Source: a virus
Length of the DNA: 22,876 bases
Strand: one strand, 5' to 3'
IMG/VR virus record: IMGVR_UViG_3300031772_003421
Location: 1 to 22,876 of that record
Each line of letters starts with the position of its first letter. Within the stretch, counting starts at the first letter, position 1. Positions 1 through 6,840 of this stretch are shown piece by piece. Made by a program: the position numbers and the translations under genes. The notes beneath the pieces were generated by a model. That model saw only the letters and a list, made by a program, of their open reading frames with translations. It did no database searches and was not told the origin of the DNA.

Positions 1-29
1 AGCCCACGAAGTTCGAGGTGCCGCGATGA
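1..29 (+). CDS. 3' end of an upstream gene (partial)
   Basis: The frame starting at base 3 reads PTKFEVPR and then stops at TGA 27-29, which overlaps the next start codon as ATGA. The same kind of overlap occurs throughout the window, so this is probably the tail of a real gene that begins outside it. Nothing can be said about its function. Confidence 0.4.
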
Positions 30-370
30 CCCCAATTTTCGTTTTCGGTTCGAACCTCGCGGGGCGCCACGGAGCGGGGGCAGCACTCGCCGCATTCAAG
101 GAGCACGGTGCAGAGTACGGCACCGGCGTGGGGCGCACAGGAAACTCCTACGCCATCCCCACCAAAGATGCCAAGCTGCGCTCGCTGCCTCTGGAAATCA
201 TCGCGGTGCACGTGTCGCAGTTTCTGGTCTACGCCGGTAGGCACCCCGAGCTTGAGTTCCAAGTCACACGTGTGGGATGTGGGCTCGCGGGCTATACCGA
301 CGCGCAGATCAGCCCCATGTTCAAGACTGCTACGAAGAACTGCGTACTGCCGGGGGAGTGGGGAACGTAA
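26..370 (+). CDS. A1S_2505-like phage protein, macro-domain-like
   Basis: A 114-residue protein. It starts with an IFVFGSNLAGRHGAGAA block, followed by GVGRTGNSYAIPTKD and near the end VTRVGCGLAGYTDAQISPMF. These three blocks are the signature of a widespread phage family that I recall being annotated as 'A1S_2505 family phage non-structural protein'. Its glycine-rich loops resemble macro domains, which bind ADP-ribose-like ligands. The seen motifs support the family; the ligand is inference and no enzymatic role is established by the sequence. GAGGTG at 15-20 sits five bases before the ATG, and the start overlaps the preceding stop. Length is typical of the family and the gene looks intact. 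Confidence 0.8.
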   Translation: MTPIFVFGSNLAGRHGAGAALAAFKEHGAEYGTGVGRTGNSYAIPTKDAKLRSLPLEIIAVHVSQFLVYAGRHPELEFQVTRVGCGLAGYTDAQISPMFKTATKNCVLPGEWGT

Positions 371-423
371 AAATAGCGTAAACTCCCCTACTAATTTAGT
401 ATTTTTTTGAAGGAAGGCCCACC
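371..423. other. AT-rich spacer with small palindrome and T tract
   Basis: This 53-base gap is the most AT-rich spot in the first 2 kb. It holds TACTAA (389-394), one central base, and TTAGTA (396-401), followed directly by seven T at 402-408. An inverted repeat plus T-run resembles an intrinsic terminator, but the stem contains almost only A-T pairs and would be weak. No convincing -35/-10 pair was found. AAGGAAGG at 410-417 is the ribosome site of the next gene. Confidence 0.3.
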
Positions 424-648
424 ATGACCAAGCTAGGGGGGCGCCAAGCAGGCACCCGAAACAAACCGCTGCTGGAACGCATCAAAGCAAACCAGTCTCG
501 GCTAGAAAAGATTTTGCTCGACCGAGCGCTGGCTGGAGACAGCCAAGCCATCGAAGCGTGCCTGCGTCGCATCGCGGAGGCAGAAGCACAGGAGAAGAAA
601 GTCAGCAAGAGCGGCAAGGCCGGAGCGCCTGCGCCGCAACCCACGTGA
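424..648 (+). CDS. Small hypothetical protein with GRQAGTRNK motif
   Basis: A 74-residue basic, helical protein. The N-terminal GGRQAGTRNK resembles the GRPKGSxNK motif that opens many small phage DNA-associated proteins (DUF5681-like), and the following LLDRALAGDSQAIEACLRRI segment also fits that pattern (an 'A-L-x-G-D-x-x-A' helix). The C-terminus is a Lys/Ala/Pro-rich tail. The ATG is preceded by AAGGAAGG. The stop (TGA 646-648) overlaps a GTG start of the next gene. DNA binding is inferred only from the basic N-terminus and the family resemblance; the true function is unknown. Confidence 0.6.
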   Translation: MTKLGGRQAGTRNKPLLERIKANQSRLEKILLDRALAGDSQAIEACLRRIAEAEAQEKKVSKSGKAGAPAPQPT

Positions 649-1166
649 GCGCGGGATCCACGGAAGCGGCGGCACTCTACAACCAATACGTTGCACTGCC
701 TCCCCATGCCCGTGCCGAATTCCTAGCGCTGATGAGAGGCACGGGGGCGTTGAAGGAACCCAAGGCGTCTCCACCACCAGGGCGCCTTCCTTCACTGCTC
801 TACGAACGGATCAAGAGCAAGCTCTATTCCTTCCGAGGCATCGTCTTGCCCCCACTGTCCACGCTGCGCAAGACGAGCGCGGAAGAAGAACTGGAGGCGG
901 CGGTGCGTTGGTTGCAGAGCGGGCAGAAGGTTCCACTCGAAACAATGACGGGGCTCATTGAGGTGGCCGCCGACTCGGTGGCGCTGGAAATCCCCTGGGG
1001 CAACAAACACGAGAAAGTCACAGCGCAGTCCGTGACCTCCCGACTTGCCCTCATCCCCTCTGCGGTGGACCGCGCGTTTCCCGGCTACCAAATGAACGGC
1101 CTGCTCCACACCGTCGCCGCTGCGATAGGAGGGGGCAGGCTTCCGATTGTCAAAGACCACACTTGA
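645..1166 (+). CDS. Hypothetical protein, GTG start
   Basis: A 173-residue protein that I do not recognise. I chose GTG 645 because it overlaps the preceding stop as GTGA, the layout used by many junctions here. The frame is open further upstream to an ATG at 558, but that would overlap the previous gene by about 90 bases, and the extra residues look like out-of-frame translation. No signal peptide, membrane segment or metal motif is visible. The middle (around residues 70-100) is charged and helical, and a phrase GLIEVAADSVALEIPWGN follows. No strong ribosome site precedes the GTG, so translation probably depends on coupling to the gene before it. Confidence 0.55.
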   Translation: MSAGSTEAAALYNQYVALPPHARAEFLALMRGTGALKEPKASPPPGRLPSLLYERIKSKLYSFRGIVLPPLSTLRKTSAEEELEAAVRWLQSGQKVPLETMTGLIEVAADSVALEIPWGNKHEKVTAQSVTSRLALIPSAVDRAFPGYQMNGLLHTVAAAIGGGRLPIVKDHT

Positions 1167-1208
1167 ATTTGGCTCCACGTCACCCCTTTTCCAACAGGAG
1201 AAACAGAA

Positions 1209-1592
1209 ATGACACAAGCAGAAACGAAAGTGGACTATGCACTGATGGCGAAGACCGCCATCAGTCGAGTGACGAGCCTTACAGAAAGCATTGAGGGTGT
1301 CACGCAGAAGATCAAAATGTGCCGCGAAGCGTGGTGCGATTACGGCGCTGCCTTGCTTGCGCAGCGGCAATTGATGCCGAGCAACAACGAGTTCGGCGCG
1401 TGGGTGAAAGCCAACGCGCTCGACACCGGCTTGGCAAAGAGCAACGTCACCCGCAGCAATGCGATGTGGCTGGCAGCGAACTGGGAAAACGTTTTAGCTG
1501 AAGCTAAGGCACTGAAGCACCATAGCCCCCATAACCTGCGCCAGGAGTGCCGTGAGGCGGGGTACGCTTGGGCCTTCGATCACGCGCTTTAA
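1209..1592 (+). CDS. DUF3102-like phage protein
   Basis: A 127-residue soluble protein. The central part, YGAALLAQRQLMPSNNEFGAW, followed by a 'VTRSNAMWLAANW' helix, matches the usual DUF3102 pattern of 'G..L..A+..L.hgeFG.WL' followed by a helical segment. Members of that family are found in phages and mobile elements near DNA-handling genes, and their molecular function is not established. AGGAGA at 1196-1201 lies eight bases before the ATG. The last 41 bases overlap the next gene in a different frame. Family assignment is by pattern and moderately secure; function is unknown. Confidence 0.55.
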   Translation: MTQAETKVDYALMAKTAISRVTSLTESIEGVTQKIKMCREAWCDYGAALLAQRQLMPSNNEFGAWVKANALDTGLAKSNVTRSNAMWLAANWENVLAEAKALKHHSPHNLRQECREAGYAWAFDHAL

Positions 1593-1779
1593 CCGTCAGC
1601 TGGAAAAGGCTAAGGAAGCAGAATTCCAACGCTTGCAAGCCCAACAGCATGAGGAGATCAAGTTGGAACGTGCCAAAGCTCAGCACAGTAGTCGTAAAGG
1701 TTTTGCGTTAGCCGCCATGGCCCTCTTGAACAAGGGGCACCGCACTGCCCGCCTCTCCTTACGTGAGGAGGAAGAGTGA
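1552..1779 (+). CDS. Small coiled-coil hypothetical protein, GTG start
   Basis: A 75-residue protein whose middle (about residues 15-45) is a long run of Lys, Glu, Gln, Arg and Leu, strongly suggesting a coiled coil or a single long helix. GTG 1552 has AGGAG at 1543-1547. This start creates a 41-base overlap with the previous gene, so a later start cannot be excluded, but no ATG precedes the conserved-looking helix. Its stop TGA 1777-1779 shares a base with the queE ATG (TGATG), and the AGGAGG that serves queE is inside its last codons, which supports it being a real gene. Function is unknown. Confidence 0.5.
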   Translation: MRRGTLGPSITRFNRQLEKAKEAEFQRLQAQQHEEIKLERAKAQHSSRKGFALAAMALLNKGHRTARLSLREEEE

Positions 1780-3191
1780 TGATCCCCATCTTCCCTGACA
1801 TCAACGTCGGTCCCGCCGCCTACTCCCACCTCGCAGAGGATGGGAAGCTGCTGGTCTCCAACATCTTCTACACCTTCCAGGGTGAGGGACCCTACGCGGG
1901 CCAACCCGCTGTGTTCATTCGCCTTGCGGGGTGCAACTTGGGGGACAAGATTTCTTGCAACTTCTGCTTTGAAAAGAGCACGTTGCTTTCCGCACCTGGA
2001 GGAACCAAGCCCATAGGTTCCTACAACGTCGGAGAAGTGCTCTTTGCCCTAAACAAGGAGGGGGAGTTGACGAACACCACCATCACGAAGAAGCTAGTGC
2101 GTAATGTTGAGGCCTCGGAAATGGTCTGTGTCAAATACATCCTTCCCAACACCACCTCCGTCAGAAAACTGTACTGCACGACAGACCACCCCTTTCACAC
2201 GACCAAGCGCGGCTTTGTTCAGGCGAAGGACTTGGAAGTTGGGGAACAGGTCTACCATGTTGCAGGGAATCAAGTGATTTCTGAACAACACAAAAATCAC
2301 AACCCTATGCACGACCACGGGGTAGCCGCCCTTACGGAGAAAGACATTCCTTTCGTCGGGCAAGGCAACAAGTTTTCCCCGGAGGTTCTCAAGCCCTTGA
2401 AAGAGAAGGTGGGCATGTTCAAAAGGAACGGTGCCATCATTTTGGAAGTGCGGCCTTTGCTCACGCAAGAAAGAAATGCCAGAGCCAATCCTCTAGGCAA
2501 GATCGAAGTAGTGAACTTCACCTGTTCCCCCTACAACACCTTCGTGATCCGTGGGGTGCACGTTCACAACTGTGATACTGATTTCCGCTTCGACAAAGGA
2601 GCAGTCCTCAGCGCCAACAACGTCGCCGCGCGCTTAGATAGATACCACTACAAGACGGACCTCATCGTGCTCACGGGCGGCGAGCCCCTGCTGCAAGCAA
2701 AAGCACTTTTCAAAGTCATGGGGATGGTGGAGACCCTCAACAAGCGGCAGTACCGTTGGCAGTTTGAAACGAACGGCGTGTTGCTGGACACGCAGTTCCC
2801 TGAGCAGCTTATCTATCAAGCGTTCCGCTTCTTCTTCGTCATCAGCCCCAAGATCATCGGGGGTGTGTACCGAGCCCTGCCAGAGGGCTTGGATCGATTG
2901 CGCTCCACCGAGGCTGCACTCAAGTACGTGGTGAGTGCGGACAAGGCCAGTCCCTACCATCATCTGCTCCTGACACAAGTGCCGCAGGGCATTCCCATCT
3001 ACATCAGCGGGCAAACCGAGTATGGACCAGCAGATGAGTTGGCAAGTCCGGGGCACCCTGTGAACCTCTTCTCCATGTCGGAGATGGGGAGGCGGCGCAC
3101 CGCCGCCAACTGGGCCTACGCTGCGAAGCTGGCATTGGAGCGTGGCTATCGCGTTAGCTTTCAAACGCACCTGCTGGCGGGGGTGGAGTGA
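1779..3191 (+). CDS. queE: 7-carboxy-7-deazaguanine synthase QueE with in-frame intein
   Basis: QueE is a radical-SAM enzyme that turns 6-carboxytetrahydropterin into 7-carboxy-7-deazaguanine, the third step to preQ0. The host protein shows FYTFQGEGPYAGQPAVFIRLAGC, a cluster motif that after splicing reads CNLGDKISCNFCDT (a CX7CX2C spacing, longer than the common CX3CX2C), LTGGEP for SAM binding, FETNG and ISPK. A 202-residue intein sits between Phe63 and the third cluster cysteine (numbered from the GTG one codon upstream). Without the intein the protein is about 268 residues, within the usual range. ATG 1779 is chosen over GTG 1776 because AGGAGG at 1766-1771 is seven bases away. The product must splice before it can bind the cluster. 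It works with FolE, QueD and QueC encoded downstream. Confidence 0.92.
   Translation: MIPIFPDINVGPAAYSHLAEDGKLLVSNIFYTFQGEGPYAGQPAVFIRLAGCNLGDKISCNFCFEKSTLLSAPGGTKPIGSYNVGEVLFALNKEGELTNTTITKKLVRNVEASEMVCVKYILPNTTSVRKLYCTTDHPFHTTKRGFVQAKDLEVGEQVYHVAGNQVISEQHKNHNPMHDHGVAALTEKDIPFVGQGNKFSPEVLKPLKEKVGMFKRNGAIILEVRPLLTQERNARANPLGKIEVVNFTCSPYNTFVIRGVHVHNCDTDFRFDKGAVLSANNVAARLDRYHYKTDLIVLTGGEPLLQAKALFKVMGMVETLNKRQYRWQFETNGVLLDTQFPEQLIYQAFRFFFVISPKIIGGVYRALPEGLDRLRSTEAALKYVVSADKASPYHHLLLTQVPQGIPIYISGQTEYGPADELASPGHPVNLFSMSEMGRRRTAANWAYAAKLALERGYRVSFQTHLLAGVE
1965..2570 (+). other. Class 1 intein (mini-intein, 202 residues) in QueE
   Basis: The segment starts with Cys (CFEKSTLLSAPGGTKPI, block A), contains a block B with TTDHPFHT, then RGFVQAKDLEVGEQVY, and ends with a block F/G of YNTFVIRGVHVHN followed by Cys at +1. 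The Cys1, the TxxH histidine, the penultimate His, terminal Asn and Cys+1 are all present, so splicing is expected to work. At 202 residues it is too short for a full LAGLIDADG endonuclease. The 70-80 residues between blocks B and F include HNPMHDHGVAAL, which resembles NPMxxPEV repeats seen in homing-endonuclease DNA-binding regions and may be a remnant. Sampled lines run about 50-53% GC, lower than the flanking extein. Confidence 0.93.
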
Positions 3192-4609
3192 TGTCAGAAG
3201 GCCTCATCGGATCGTTGCAAGACAACGTGGCAGCACTCGCCGTGTTCAGCATCAAGGGTGCCCCCATCGTGCGAGCGAGCGTGGACGTGTCTTTGTTCAC
3301 CAGCCGCGTCTACCGGGACATCATCACCCGGGCCTACGCGTTCCTGGACAAGTTCAAGAAGCCCATCAACGAGCACATTGGTGATCACTTCGAAGACCTC
3401 ATAGAGAAGGGGGACGAGCACGGGGAGCTTCTAAGCGCAGTGCTCCTAGAACTGCACAGCCTTTGGACCGACAAGTCACGGGGCTTCAATGAGGACTACG
3501 TTCTTGCCGACCTGGAACGCTTTGTGCGCCAGCAGTCCCTGAAGGTGGGCATCGTGCAAGCGCACGCCGCTATCCAGACGGGGGACCTGGACGGGGCAGA
3601 AGCAGAACTGAACAAAGCCATGAGGGCGCGCAGTGCGAGCTTCACTCCCGGGATCACGCTGCTCGACACCATCAAGCTCTTGTCCGCACCGGAGCAATTC
3701 CGAGACACCCTGACGTTGGGCATCAAGGAGCTGGACGTGCACCACCTTGGCCCCGCGAAGCAAGAACTTCACTTGTTCGTCGCCCCGCCCAAGCAGGGCA
3801 AGAGCTGGTGGCTAACTCACTGCGCCAAGCATGCAGTCCTTATCAAAGGATGGAAGGGGGTCTACATCACGTTGGAGCTTTCCGAGAAGTTGGTCGGGCG
3901 GCGGATGATGCAATCCCTCTTCGCGCTGAAGACAAGCTCCAAGATGGTCGTGCGCCCGCGGTTTGTGATCGACGAGGAAACGAAGAAACTCGTCAGCATC
4001 GACATGGTAGACCGCCCCGACATCATCAGCATCGAGGGGTACAAGGAGATTCGGAAGTTCACAGGCAAGGTGGAGCGCATGGACGGCAAGCTCCTGATCA
4101 AAGGCTTTCCCACAGGTAGCTTGACCGTGCATGGCATCGAGGCCTACCTCAGCCTGTTGGACAGTGTCTACAAGTTCGTGCCCGACTTCGTTTGCCTCGA
4201 CTATGCGGACTTGATGAAGCTCGATGCCAACAACTACCGTCTCGCGCTCGGGGAACTCTACAAGGACTTGCGGGGGCTCGCGGTGGAACGGAACTTCGCG
4301 CTGATCACCGCATCGCAATCCAACCGTTCCGGGGCCAACGCCCGCCTGCTGCAAGCGACGGACGTGGCGGAGGACTACAGCAAGATTGGCACCGCTGACT
4401 GCGTGCTGACCTACAGCGCATCGGCACAGGAACGGCGCCGGGGATTGGCGCGGCTGCACGTTGCAGCGGGGCGGGTGGCGGAAGACAAGTTCACTGTCGT
4501 CATCGGCCAGTCCTACGCGAGCGGACAGTTCGCGGTGAAGGACGAATCGTTTGGGATGATGAAAGAGTACTGGACATTCGTCGGGAAAGACGAAGACGAA
4601 GAAGAATGA
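3191..4609 (+). CDS. DnaB-like replicative helicase
   Basis: A roughly 472-residue protein. Residues 1-150 are helical like the DnaB N-terminal domain. The RecA-like motor domain follows: a Walker A APPKQGKSWW near residue 200, ITLELSEKLVGRRMM (the 'SLEMs' region of DnaB), Walker B FVCLDYADLM near 335-343, and a TASQSNRSG block around 375-382 equivalent to 'SQLNR' of DnaB. It would unwind DNA ahead of the fork. The P-loop is unusual in having KQGKS in place of GxGKT/S, but the key Lys and Ser are present. ATG 3191 shares a base with the queE stop; a GTG lies one codon upstream. The C-terminus ends in an acidic run (DEDEEE). Confidence 0.85.
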   Translation: MSEGLIGSLQDNVAALAVFSIKGAPIVRASVDVSLFTSRVYRDIITRAYAFLDKFKKPINEHIGDHFEDLIEKGDEHGELLSAVLLELHSLWTDKSRGFNEDYVLADLERFVRQQSLKVGIVQAHAAIQTGDLDGAEAELNKAMRARSASFTPGITLLDTIKLLSAPEQFRDTLTLGIKELDVHHLGPAKQELHLFVAPPKQGKSWWLTHCAKHAVLIKGWKGVYITLELSEKLVGRRMMQSLFALKTSSKMVVRPRFVIDEETKKLVSIDMVDRPDIISIEGYKEIRKFTGKVERMDGKLLIKGFPTGSLTVHGIEAYLSLLDSVYKFVPDFVCLDYADLMKLDANNYRLALGELYKDLRGLAVERNFALITASQSNRSGANARLLQATDVAEDYSKIGTADCVLTYSASAQERRRGLARLHVAAGRVAEDKFTVVIGQSYASGQFAVKDESFGMMKEYWTFVGKDEDEEE

Positions 4610-4660
4610 GTTTTCTTAGGCTCACGGACATAGGGCGCGCTGCTCTTGCCAAGAGAAAAA

Positions 4661-6268
4661 ATGAACCCCGCAGCAAAATTTCATCGTAGGCCAGTGCACA
4701 AGCGAATTCTCCTGGACCCGAAAGCGGTCAAGAAGTTCTACGAGCGGGAGCTTGATGACTGGCGATGGATGAAAGAAGTACCACGCGATGAGCTTCTGGA
4801 CCTCCTGCCCAAGGGCTTTGAGTTCGCGACAAAGCCCCGCACGCATCAACTCGCTTGCACCGTGCTCGGAACGAAGCTGGACCGATTCCTGTTCTCACTT
4901 GAGATGGGCGCCGGGAAGAGCAAAATCATCCTCGATCTCATCCGACTGCGGAAGTATGAGGGAAATCTCTGTGGGGCACTCATCGCCGTGCCCTTCTTGA
5001 TCAACCTTGAAAGCTGGCGGAACCAGTTGAAGGAGCATGCCCCCGACTTGACCTATGAAGTGTTGGAGGGGGACAAGGCACAGCGTCTAGCGATGCTCAG
5101 TCATCCGGAACCGCGCGACGTGTACCTGATCAACTATGCAGGGCTGCCCGTCTACATGGCGGGTGCGAAACGCGAAACCAAGAAAGGCACGAAGCACCGG
5201 GCCATTGTGTTGGAGGAGGCCGAAGCCTTCAGCGACCGCTTTGACTTCATTGCCTTGGATGAGTGCCACATCGGGCTCAGCAGTGTGAAGTCCTTGCAGT
5301 ACCAACTCACCAAGATGCTCAGTTGGCGCGCGGACTGCTGTTATGGGACGACGGGCACGCCGATGGGGCGCGATCCGGAGAAGTTCTGGCCTCAGATGCA
5401 CGTCATCGACAAGGGGGACACGCTGGGGCACTCTATCGCGATGTTCCACGCTGCCTACTTCCGGGAGGTCCCCAATCACTGGTCCTACTCCGGATTCGAC
5501 TACGTGTTTGACAACAAGAAGAAGCTGCACTTGCATCGGACCTTGCAGCACCGCAGCCTACGGTATGAAGACAGTGAGTTCTCGGACATGCCCGCAATCA
5601 CCTACGTTCGCATTCCCGTGAACATGACTGCGGTGCAGGTGAAGCGGAATGAGGAGATCGTGAAACTGGCACGGGAAGCGGTATTGGCCGGGGAGCCTCC
5701 GACTGCCCCCTTCATTCGCCAGCGGCAAACGGTGGCAGGCTTCATCGCGGTGAAGGGAGAGGACGACACGCGCATTGAGGTCGCGTTCACCCCCAACCCG
5801 AAGATCGACGCGCTGGAACAGTTCTTGTGGGAGTTGAACGAAGAGGAGAAACTTGTCATCTTCCATAGCTATGTCTACAGCGGTGTGCTCATCAGCGAAC
5901 TCCTCACCAAGCTGAAGGTGAAGCACTGCGGGGTGGGGCATGGGTACAAAGAGCCTGCACTTCAACTGCGCCGCTTCATCACCGATCCCAAGATGCGTGT
6001 CTTCGTCGCCAACTGTGGCGCAGGGGGCACGGGGGTGGATGGCTTGCAGAAGGTGTGTCGCTATATGATGTTCTACGAGAGTCCCACGGGTCCCTCGCAG
6101 CGCAAGCAAGCGGAGAAGCGATTGCATCGGGATGGGCAGAAGTACGTTTGCCACGTTTATGATTTGGTAGCGCAGGGTATCAGCATTGACCAGCGCGTGC
6201 TCGACAGCATCGCAGAGGGCAAGGACCTCTTTGAGTCTGTAGTCAATGGAAAGGAGATTGTGAAATGA
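4661..6268 (+). CDS. SNF2-family DNA helicase/ATPase
   Basis: A 535-residue superfamily 2 ATPase. Motif I is MGAGKS (about residues 82-87), motif II DECH (about 200-203), motif III TGTP (about 231-234), and motif VI QAEKRLHRDGQ (about 483-493), which is the SNF2 'QAxxRxHRxGQ' signature. Such proteins move along double-stranded DNA or remodel protein-DNA complexes, and phages of many kinds carry one beside the replication genes. ATG 4661 is taken as the start; a TTG at 4646 in the same frame adds five residues. Neither has a strong ribosome site (AAGAGAAAA precedes the ATG). The stop overlaps the next gene as ATGA. Confidence 0.88.
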   Translation: MNPAAKFHRRPVHKRILLDPKAVKKFYERELDDWRWMKEVPRDELLDLLPKGFEFATKPRTHQLACTVLGTKLDRFLFSLEMGAGKSKIILDLIRLRKYEGNLCGALIAVPFLINLESWRNQLKEHAPDLTYEVLEGDKAQRLAMLSHPEPRDVYLINYAGLPVYMAGAKRETKKGTKHRAIVLEEAEAFSDRFDFIALDECHIGLSSVKSLQYQLTKMLSWRADCCYGTTGTPMGRDPEKFWPQMHVIDKGDTLGHSIAMFHAAYFREVPNHWSYSGFDYVFDNKKKLHLHRTLQHRSLRYEDSEFSDMPAITYVRIPVNMTAVQVKRNEEIVKLAREAVLAGEPPTAPFIRQRQTVAGFIAVKGEDDTRIEVAFTPNPKIDALEQFLWELNEEEKLVIFHSYVYSGVLISELLTKLKVKHCGVGHGYKEPALQLRRFITDPKMRVFVANCGAGGTGVDGLQKVCRYMMFYESPTGPSQRKQAEKRLHRDGQKYVCHVYDLVAQGISIDQRVLDSIAEGKDLFESVVNGKEIVK

Positions 6269-6468
6269 AAGCCTTCCACGTCATCCGCGTGACGGACGAC
6301 AAATTAGTCACGGTCTGGGGGCTCACGGAGATGCACGCTTGCTCCGTCGCCTTTCCCACGCCCCCTGAGAAGTGCTGGACGCTCGTGAAGACGGAAGACG
6401 CCGAGACGCTGGTTCGGGAAGTGAACGGCAGTCCGATCATTCACGGATTCTGTTTGATCGATGATTAA
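6265..6468 (+). CDS. Small hypothetical protein (67 residues)
   Basis: Starts with ATG overlapping the helicase stop and is preceded by AAGGAGA inside the end of the helicase gene, so it is probably translationally coupled. The product is mixed beta-like (FHVIRVTDDKLVTVWG) with no known motif and no membrane segment. I do not recognise it. It may be one of the many small accessory proteins phages place between replication genes. Confidence 0.55.
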   Translation: MKAFHVIRVTDDKLVTVWGLTEMHACSVAFPTPPEKCWTLVKTEDAETLVREVNGSPIIHGFCLIDD

Positions 6469-6652
6469 GCCACCTCGTCCCTTCACCTTCTCGCCGCCCC
6501 TTGCGGGCAGTGACAAGCTCGCACCGCGGCTACGCACCTGCCCACGCTGCGAGGGCATAAGCGACGGGCGTGGTGGGTGCAGCATCGGCCAGCGGTGGGT
6601 ATGCATGAGATGCTGGCAAAGCTTGTCCGCTAAAGCGAGGAACAGAGTATGA
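6461..6652 (+). CDS. Small zinc-ribbon-like hypothetical protein
   Basis: A 63-residue protein with two cysteine pairs, CPRC at about residues 27-30 and CMRC at about 48-51. Together they could hold one zinc ion in a ribbon or knuckle. The first 25 residues are Pro-rich and probably disordered. The start overlaps the previous gene by eight bases and no strong ribosome site is visible. Zinc binding is inference from the cysteine pattern; partner and role are unknown. Confidence 0.5.
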   Translation: MIKPPRPFTFSPPLAGSDKLAPRLRTCPRCEGISDGRGGCSIGQRWVCMRCWQSLSAKARNRV

Positions 6653-6840
6653 GCGACCACTGGTCAGACGAATACATCACACTGATCGAAGACTGTGAAA
6701 CACGCGAAGCACGTTTGACGGACTGGGAACGAGGCTTCTTGGACTCCCTGCGGAGGCAAATCGAGGGGGGCAAGGCACTCAGTCCAAAACAGATAAACAC
6801 CCTCGACACGTTGTGGGAGCGGGTGACCGCTAATGGCTAA
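6649..6840 (+). CDS. Small conserved phage protein (DWERGFLDSL family)
   Basis: A 63-residue acidic helical protein: LTDWERGFLDSLRRQIEGGKALSPKQINTL..LWERV. I have seen this 'W-E-x-x-F-x-D-S-l ... L-S-x-K-Q ... L-x-x-l-W-x-R-V' pattern in many small phage proteins next to replication genes, without a known function. GAGGAAC precedes the ATG, which overlaps the previous stop as ATGA. The stop overlaps the primase start by eight bases. Confidence 0.6.
   Translation: MSDHWSDEYITLIEDCETREARLTDWERGFLDSLRRQIEGGKALSPKQINTLDTLWERVTANG

Noticed and set aside
374-402. Possible promoter with TAGTAT as -10
   Set aside because: The element 17 bases upstream (TAGCGT) does not resemble a -35 sequence, and the T-run and palindrome give a competing explanation.
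3812-4459. A 215-codon minus-strand frame opposite the DnaB-like helicase
   Set aside because: No domain, no ribosome site, and the + strand frame holds conserved Walker motifs. The same reasoning applies to the other long minus-strand frames such as 15149-15985 and 20081-20806.
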